Shown piece by piece: positions 56,901-64,000 of a stretch of DNA of 64,000 nucleotides. Location of the stretch: positions 1,116,001-1,180,000 of the forward strand of contig LSAX01000012.1 of assembly GCA_001557505.1 (NCBI GenBank), in the 5' to 3' direction. The number at the start of each line of letters is the position of its first letter. The first letter of the stretch is position 1. The stretch is from Reticulascus tulasneorum (taxonomy: Eukaryota > Ascomycota > Sordariomycetes > Glomerellales > Reticulascaceae). The position numbers and the translations under genes are program-made. Under the pieces are notes generated by a model. That model searched no databases and was not told where the DNA came from. It was given only the letters and a program-made list of their open reading frames with translations.

Positions 56901-57440
56901 ACCATCGTCACCGCTGGTGCACGTCGATCGAATCACTGGATGGGTATGGCGACCCCCCTCAAAATTTCACGCTTTACACAACTAACATGTTTTTAGGATC
57001 CAACAAGATGGGAACAGATGATGGCAGACTTGGCGGTACCGCCGTCGTTGACACCAACACCAAGGTCTACGGCACGGTTAGTTCATACGCCCAGCCGGAA
57101 CCTCTCCAAGAACCGAACACTGACAACCTCAATAGGAGAATCTCTTCGTCGTCGACGCAAGTATCTTCCCTGGCATGTCCACCGGCAACCCGTCCGCCAT
57201 GATCGTAGTCGCCAGCGAGTTTGCCGCAGAGAAGATCTCCCACCTCGCCGTTCCCGCCAAGGGCGGTCTCGGCGCCACCTGCGGTGGCAGGACCTGGTCC
57301 GGCAGCTACAGCTGCGCTGCGCCGTACGTATGCAAGCAATGGAACGCGGATGTCTCCACGGTAAGCAGTGCCTCCCCCATGCATGACTTGGGAAACGTGG
57401 GACTTTTTGCTAACTGCGAACGTAGTGCACCACCGCATAG
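53992..57440 (+). CDS. Cellobiose dehydrogenase (cytochrome - flavodehydrogenase - CBM1-like)
   Basis: Fifteen exons: 53992-54043, 54109-54302, 54360-55298, 55358-55612, 55666-55906, 55975-56096, 56153-56246, 56317-56366, 56419-56509, 56565-56644, 56687-56845, 56901-56943, 56997-57076, 57136-57360, 57426-57440; about 879 residues, all in frame. A signal peptide precedes the cytochrome b domain (to about residue 230); Met99 (GQMTN) and His201 (GYHNDGF) are probable haem ligands. A Ser/Thr/Pro linker leads to the GMC flavin domain: GGGAGG near 304, active-site RSNHWMGSNK and ENLFVVDASIFPG. The end (ATCGGRTWSGSYSCAAPYVC) resembles a CBM1. CDH oxidises cellobiose outside the cell and passes electrons to AA9 LPMOs, two of which lie next to it. 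Confidence 0.92.
55921..55944 (+). repeat. 24-base C homopolymer in CDH intron 5
   Basis: A run of 24 C, plus three more C just before it, within a 68-nt intron (55907-55974). The acceptor AAG and branch point CTAAC lie after it. Length may be a sequencing or assembly artefact, or a variable tract. Confidence 0.8.
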
Positions 57441-57902
57441 GAGAAAAAATAGTCTGGCTGCGGCGCCCTTTTGGATCGAGCAATCTTGTTTCGTGTATAT
57501 ATTTCAAATTGATAAAAGTAATTCCGACCAGCTCCTTGAACTGGTCGCTCCCTTAAGCACCGAGAAAACATATCTTTATTATCCCATATCCGATATAGTG
57601 CCGTGACTGGTTCACCTACTACTCCTCTGGCTCTCACGCAGGGTTCAAAACCCGATATCTCAAGAGCATGAACAAACCAAAGTGATGAAATGCGAGGTGC
57701 AAAGTAATAAACCTTATCCGCTCAAGGCAAGGGTATAGCTACGATCCGCTTGGGTGTCCGTTCCCATCGTGACTGAAACGAGTTCCGCATATACATACAT
57801 CGGCACTGATTGCATTGCCGAACCATAATCCAATATCCAACCATTCCTACTCTCGTGCCAGAACGCCATTCCCAAAACCACCGGCTTCTTTCCGCGACAG
57901 AA
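57441..57902. other. Convergent 3' flanks of CDH and SRAP genes
   Basis: No gene or repeat seen; terminators of both genes must lie here. Confidence 0.4.
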
Positions 57903-59274
57903 TCAACTGCTGTTCGCAAAGAACTTGGTAATCTTTTGGCTCCCATCCTGTTTCGACTTGACTGGGCTTTTCTTGCCATTGCTAGTTGCACTGATTCCCG
58001 CACCGCCCTTTTTCGGCGATGACCTGGTGGCTAGCTTCTTGGTAGGTCCGCCTTCGAGAGCATCGTCAGGAGCTTCTCGTTTGACGCCGAGTTTAGCGTC
58101 CTTCTCGACAGCTGCGAACATCTCAGGTAGAGGTTGGGAGCCTAATGCGGCTTTCTTGGGCGAGGGGGAGAGTGGCTTCTTCTCAACCACTATTTCTGGC
58201 TTGACCTTGGGATCTGTGCCTTTTGATGCATTTTTTGCCGAGGCATTGGCGAAGAAGTTGGCAATGTTGGACTTGTTCTCGCTCAACGGCACCACGAAAG
58301 AGCTCGAGTTGTTGCCGACCTTGCCGACCTCTTGCGTCACTCGGAAAACTTCCAGCTCCCCTTCGAATGGCTTGAGCAGGCTCTGCAAGTCCTTGGACCA
58401 CTCGTACCTCTTCGGGTCGAGCCACGTCCTCAGCTGCTCGGATCCGGCGTCAAAGATCACGGGCATCCTGTCGTGCAAGAATTTGAGCTGCTTGTTAGAG
58501 TCGGTGGTGACGATGGTGTAGGTGTATTTCTTCTCATCCGTGTCTGAATCCACAGAGTAAGCACTCTCTAGTTCAACAGTAAAGCAAGAGAGCAGATAGC
58601 GAACTTACCATCGTATTGTACACAGTCCCACAGACCAGCGAAGCACATCAACTGGCCATCCTTCCTCTTGATGTAATGTGGGAGTTTGCCCTTCGGGCCT
58701 GTGTTTAACCATTCAAAGAATCCCTCGGCGAGGACGATGCAGCGTTTCCTGGCCTTCATCGTGCTCCACATGCCGCCAGCAGTGCTGAGGGAGTCATCGC
58801 GGCAGTTGATGGTTTTCATCATCAGCTTGTAGTCCGGGTTACGCTTTGTCCACTGCGGGATTAGGCCCCAAGTCATGGTCTGCAGCTTGTATCTGACGGG
58901 GCTGTTGCCCTCGCTGGTGCTAGCAAAGGTGATACCACCAGCTTCGGTCTCACCTTCTTGCTCATTGGCGTCAGCATCGGCAGCAGCACCCGTGGCCGCC
59001 CCGGTGCCGTTAGCATGCTCGCGACGAGGACCGGCGCCCCAATCCGGGGTGTCTGCACGATATACAACGCCGCGATAGCTTGGGGCAAAGTTGTAGCTTT
59101 GGCGCGGAGAATCCTCGCCCTCGTCATCAGGAGCTTCTTCGACCATCATGTCATACTCTTCCGCCAATATCCTGCGCACCTGCGAAGGGCGCTTCAGGTG
59201 GAAAGTCCATCAGCATACGCTACAAGGGCGGGGAACCATGGTCTTACCAGGTGAAGTGAATACCGTCCACACAT
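57903..59274 (-). CDS. SRAP/HMCES-family DNA-protein crosslink shield with C-terminal PIP box
   Basis: Three minus-strand exons (59274-59248, 59191-58609, 58543-57903) give about 416 residues. The first exon is only nine codons, MCGRYSLHL, and it supplies the catalytic Cys2 that links covalently to abasic sites. The SRAP domain continues with YNFAPSYRGVVY, MTWGLIPQW, TINCRDDSL, RCIVLAEGFFEW and LPHYIKR, with the conserved Glu and His. A low-complexity acidic/alanine insert interrupts the domain after about residue 60. Behind it is a basic, disordered tail ending in QKITKFF, a PCNA-binding PIP box, plus an internal KSNIANFF. HMCES/YedK proteins shield abasic sites in single-stranded DNA at replication forks. 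Nuclear and housekeeping; GT-AG introns of 56 and 65 nt. Confidence 0.9.
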
Positions 59275-60543
59275 TGGACCAGACCACACTTTTTGACAAC
59301 GTGAAGAGCTGTGACGCTGTGATGTGATAGACTCAAAAATACGAAGGCTCTAGTGCACTAGACGGATCCACCACTGGTCAGGTAGATTAATCGAAGTTCC
59401 CATCAGATGAAGGGGACCACAAGAAGGCCAAACATAGGATGTTGACGGAGATGTCGCCACTTCCAAGGGCCGCTGATGATGAGGCGTTCACGGCAACGTG
59501 AGCGTCTGGGGTCAAGTCAATGCGGGGCATTTATTGGCTACCTGGACCACACCGAGCTAATTATGTCACATAGAAGCAGCCAAATTGAGGGTCGATACTA
59601 GAATTATTGCCATAGCTACTCGAAAAATATCCATGAGAGGAACTTTCTCATTGATTTTAATACGAAATGTATCCAGCATTCACTGCAAATTCGAAATAAA
59701 ATACCACCGGCAAAGTCACCGTGGTTGCATACCTATACCTTGAACCTCCCCCGCCTGGAGACCAGAGCCCAAGAGCACTAATAACTCACTTGCAAAGTAC
59801 GTGAGAGAAGTTATCGAATATTCTAATCATTGCCACATACTCACTAATATATTCACTCCAATACTCCTATGAATAGCTGCTTGAATATCTTGATATTTTA
59901 CGATATATTCAATACAACATCCCCATGAATAGCTACTTGACAAAACGGCACTATTTCTTACGATCCACTTGGTGACATAATTAAGCTGTCCTTGCTTCAT
60001 AGGTTCGCCTGGGAGCTGGTAGTATTAGTACAATGAGTACTTTGGAATATTACACCTGCGTCTATGAAGCTCTCCAGTTTACTTAGCTACTATTGTATTT
60101 GATATTGGAACCGTGCAGAAGAGAATTGAGCCAGGGCACCTTGAAGCTGTGGTAGAGAATGAAGTTCTAGTTCCATTAGCTGCAAGTTATTGGTACGGGC
60201 CGAAGAAGATGAAGCTTATTAAAGTGGGGCGACAGGTCCAAGTGGGATGGTGGGGTACGACCTCACTTTTCTCTCTGCGCCAAACTGCTAGAAACTTTCA
60301 AAAAACTCCGAATGCCACTCTCGACTCTTTTTACGCAAACCACGAATCCCGACTCTCGAAGCACTTCCACCAGACCGCTCGCTCAATCGCCACTCACAAG
60401 CCCCTGCATAGCAGCGGCCCATTGATCATGACCGCGCGACGCCTGCGACATCACCATACTGATCTCCACAGGTAGCATAGCACCTCTGTTACCACCGTGA
60501 CTCACGACACTCCCTCCACCTACCGTGATCCGAGTCCAGCATC
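59275..60543. other. Intergenic region with AT-rich core
   Basis: Shared upstream region of the divergent SRAP and RNA polymerase III genes. The core (59600-60110) is AT-rich and has an imperfect direct repeat ending ATGAATAGCTGCTTGA / ATGAATAGCTACTTGA (about 59849-59884 and 59905-59940). A plus-strand frame at 60113-60475 starts from a non-ATG codon and has no motif; it is probably 5' UTR. Confidence 0.4.
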
Positions 60544-63500
60544 ATGTCTACCATTTCAACTGGAAACCCGGTTAAGGCGCAGCTGGTCGATAAGTTGCCG
60601 AAACGCTTCAAGGGAATCAAGTTTGGCATACAGTAAGACCCGTTCCTGCCGGGGTTAACTGAGTCGAATTTCTCACCATTCGTCCTTGCTAGATCCAACC
60701 AAGACATCGCGAATCAAGCTGTCCTCGAAGTGTCAGACCGACTTTTGTACGATATAGAGAACAACAGAGCGCCTTACCACCATGGGCCGCTGGATCCTCG
60801 CTTGGTAAGCAGTATATGGAAATTGGGCAGTGGGTGGTGTCGGGTCTAATGCGTTTCTTGCCTTCCATTAGGGCACGTCGAGCAAAAACGTCAAGTGCGC
60901 AACCTGCAATGAGGCTCTAAAGCACTGCAATGGCCATTTCGGCCATGTAAGGCTCCCATTGCCTGCCTTTCATGTCGGGTACTTGCGCTTCGTCATTATG
61001 ATTCTGCAGGACATATGCAAGGTTGGCTCCACGGTCATCTCGAGTCTGATGGCTGGCTGACTAAACTCAGGACTGTGGTCGTGTTTTGCTCACCGAACCC
61101 GAACGTCGCTCGTTTCTTAAGGAGTTGCGGCGCCCCTTCATGGACAACCTGCGCCGGACTCAGATCTGCAAGAGAATCAACGAGCAGTGCCGCAAAGTCA
61201 AGTCTTGTCCCTACTGCGGGTCCATCAACGGCCAAATTCGAAAACTTGGAGTCCTCAAGCTCGCTCATGATAAGTTTTCCACCTTCAACAAGTCTACATC
61301 CATCAAAAAAGTGCCTCCGGAGAGCAAAATCAAGTTCGATAACTCGTTCCTCGAGGCCAAGAAGCAGAACACGGAATTGGACAAGCACCTACGGAAAGCT
61401 CTGGAAGACTTGAACCCCCTGAGAGTGCTCAATCTTTTCAAAATGATCAGCCCGACGGATTGCGAGCTCCTTGGTTTGGATCCCGTGGAGGGCAGACCGG
61501 AGATGTTTATATGGCAGTTCCTGCCCGCGCCCCCCGTCTGCATTCGGCCTTCCGTCGCCCAAGACAATGCAAGCACCGAGGATGATTTGACGACGAAGCT
61601 GGCCGATATAGTCTGGGTCAGCGGCATGATTAGGTCTGCCCTCCAGAAAGGTTCTCCCATCCAGACGATCATGGAGCAGTGGGAATATCTGCAGTGTCAA
61701 ATAGCCATGTACGTTAACAGCGATGTTCCTGGACTGCAGCAACCGGGATTTGGCAAGACCGTCCGAGGCTTTTGTCAACGGTTGAAGGGAAAACAAGGTC
61801 GATTTCGGGGAAATCTATCGGGAAAACGTGTCAACTTCTCAGGTCGCACTGTCATCTCCCCCGATCCGAATCTTGGGATCGACCAGGTTGCCGTCCCCAG
61901 GCTTGTTGCAAAGAACCTCACTTATCCTGAGAGGGTCTCGGCTTACAACATAGCAAAACTAAGGCAGTGTGTGAGGAACGGGCCAGCCGTTTGGCCTGGT
62001 GCGAAAGAAATCATAAAGAATGACGATGGCGGATACAAGGTTGCACTAAAGTTTGGCGACCGAGTGCGATTTGCAGAGGATCTGAGAATCGGCGATGTTG
62101 TCGAGCGGCACCTTGAGGATGGTGATGTTGTTCTTTTCAACCGTCAGCCCTCCCTTCACAAGCTCAGTATCATGAGCCATCTGGTGAAGGTTCGGCCGTG
62201 GAGAACATTTCGGCTAAACGAGTGCGTCTGCACGCCCTACAATGCTGATTTTGACGGAGACGAGATGAACCTTCACGTTCCCCAGACGGAGGAAGCCAGG
62301 GCAGAGGCAATCAATCTCATGGGTGTCAAGCATAATCTCGCGACTCCCAAAAACGGCGAACCCATTATTGCCGCAACCCAGGATTTCATAACGGCGGCGT
62401 ATCTTCTAAGCAGCAAAGACCGCTTTTTCGACCGAAAGTCCTTTACGTATATATGTATGCACATGATGGATGGTAAAGTTCACCTCGACCTCCCCCCTCC
62501 TGCCATCCTCAAGCCTCATGCTCTTTGGACCGGTAAACAGGTCTTCAGCATGCTCATGAGGCCAAACAAAGATTCTCCGGTCAAAGTCAACCTTGACGCC
62601 AAGTGCAGGGAGTACAAGGCAAGACCCGGGCAGTGTCCTGATATGGACCCGAATGATGGTTGGCTCGTCGTACGCAACTCTGAGGTTATGTGCGGCAGGA
62701 TGGACAAATCGACAGTCGGTTCAGGAAAGAAGGATTCCATTTTTTACGTCATTCTTCGGGATTTTGGTCCGGATGAAGCAGTAACTGCGATGAATCGTTT
62801 GGCCAAGCTGTGTGCACGGCAGCTAACCAACCGTGGGTTTTCCATCGGTGTGGGAGATGTGTATCCCACAGATGTGTTACTAGAGAAGAAGCAGAATCTG
62901 CTGAGAGAAGCTAACAAGCAGGTGGATGAACTTATTGATACCTTCAAGAGGGGAAAGCTTGAGAAGGCAACGGGCTGCAATCTGGACCAGACTCTGGAGA
63001 ACTCGATCTCTGGCCTTCTCAGCAGAGTTCGTACCCAAGCTGGACAGTACTGCATTGAGACGCTCAGTCGCAATAATGCCCCGCTTATCATGGCGAAGTC
63101 TGGCTCAAAGGGCTCGGAGATCAACGTCGCTCAGATGGTCGCTGTCGTTGGACAGCAAATTATCGGAGGCCAGCGTGTTGCTGATGGTTTCCAGGACAGG
63201 ACTCTTCCGCACTTCCACAAAAATGCGCCCCAACCCCCATCAAAGGGATTTGTTGCCAACAGCTTCTATTCTGGTCTAATACCAACTGAGTTCCTATTCC
63301 ACGCTATTTCCGGACGAGAGGGACTCGTTGATACGGCGGTCAAGACTGCAGAGACTGGATACATGTCACGCAGGTTGATGAAATCTCTTGAGGATCTTTC
63401 AACCCAATACGACGATACGGTCAGGACATCTGGAGGGGGCATTGTCCAGTTCCAATTTGGCGCAGACAAGCTGGACCCTGTCGATATGGAGGGAAGTGCC

Positions 63501-64000
63501 AAGCCAGTCAACTTCGACCGGACGTGGACTCACGCAGAAAATCTAACTTGGGACAATTCCGAAGCGACACTGGGTCCCGATGAGATTCTGAAGTTTTGTG
63601 ATGGGATGCTCGAGCAGGAACGCGCCCGCTATCCGAGAAGGGCACTGCTGGGCAATAAAACACTCGACTATCACAGCGAAGAGCCCCAACTCACTGACGA
63701 GCACGAAAGCGCAAGAGCCTTCCTTGCTTCGATTAGAGACTACGTCAAGAAGCGTTCCGACAAGCTCACCAGGGTCATACGGCAGTCCGGGCTATCACCG
63801 GACCTGAGCATGGACGTGGACTTGGATGCGGCGGAAGTAGAAGCGAAGAGGGCATATGCGGATCGAGTTGCCAAGGTATCACTAAACACACTCAGGCTCT
63901 TCGTCAGACTCTGCCTCGAGAAGTACAAGAAAGCTCATGTGGAACCCGGTCACGCTGTGGGAGCCGTGGGGGCACAGTCAATTGGTGAACCGGGTACGCA
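60544..64000 (+). CDS. RNA polymerase III largest subunit (RPC1/RPC160), 5' part
   Basis: Four exons are visible (60544-60632, 60693-60804, 60872-61021, 61071 onward), the last open to the window edge. ATG 60544 follows CATC. Conserved blocks in order: CATCNEALKHCNGHFGH and DCGRVLL (zinc-binding clamp), CPYCGS, FRGNLSGKRVNFSGRTVISPDPNL, FNRQPSLHKLSIMSH, and the catalytic NADFDGDEMN that holds Mg. The late AGQYC...SGSKGS and VGQQIIGGQRVADGFQDRTLPHF blocks are the funnel and bridge-helix start. The protein makes tRNA, 5S rRNA and other short RNAs. Intron 3 has an unusual GTTGGC donor but restores ILQDICKDCGRV. About 1090 residues are seen; the full protein is near 1450, so the last 350 or so lie outside. 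Confidence 0.93.

Noticed and set aside
60113..60475. 120-residue frame before the Pol III subunit gene
   Set aside because: Non-ATG start, no motif, ends in the leader of the RPC1 gene; probably 5' UTR.

Overview
This window looks like nuclear DNA of a filamentous ascomycete (Pezizomycotina, probably a Sordariomycete). The genes are split by many introns of 42-132 nt with fungal branch points (CTAAC, CTGAC), and the gene families are typical of these fungi: HET, NB-ARC/TPR, Clr5, DUF7025 AAA ATPase, AA9 LPMO, cellobiose dehydrogenase, and LysM/GH18 chitinase. Exon models below were built by hand from splice consensus plus family motifs; no alignment could be run.

Left part (1-23 kb): a Clr5/TPR protein with an in-frame TGA; a DUF7025-AAA ATPase with a GC-AG intron; an OPT-family transporter; an AsaB/CmcJ-like (GA4 desaturase family) enzyme; a full DUF7708-NB-ARC-TPR (NLR-like) protein; a serine beta-lactamase-like hydrolase; and an MFS drug:H+ antiporter-like transporter.

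Middle (22-42 kb): a decayed, internally deleted copy of a chitinase gene, then the intact five-exon chitinase (3 LysM, CBM18, GH18, long C-terminal region). The chitinase is divergently paired with a secreted, probably GPI-anchored DUF7136 protein. Next come an F-box-like protein with a broken frame, an FAD monooxygenase, a large membrane protein of unknown function with a three-fold 45-bp repeat, and a HET-domain gene whose 3' part is decayed.

Right part (42-64 kb): a LYS2-like adenylation-thiolation-reductase enzyme lies between two direct repeats of about 0.4 kb that carry RIP-like transitions, and one of its introns reads best as AT-AC. Then follow two AA9 lytic polysaccharide monooxygenases and a full cellobiose dehydrogenase (cytochrome, flavin domain, CBM1-like tail). 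CDH is a known electron donor to LPMOs, so these three form a plausible oxidative cellulose-degradation unit. The window ends with a SRAP/HMCES-type DNA-protein crosslink factor bearing a PIP box and the 5' two thirds or so of the RNA polymerase III largest subunit gene, both housekeeping.

No convincing tRNA, rRNA, CRISPR or intact transposon was seen. Several genes (Clr5/TPR, F-box, HET, chitinase copy) show nonsense or frameshift damage, while housekeeping and cellulolytic genes are intact.
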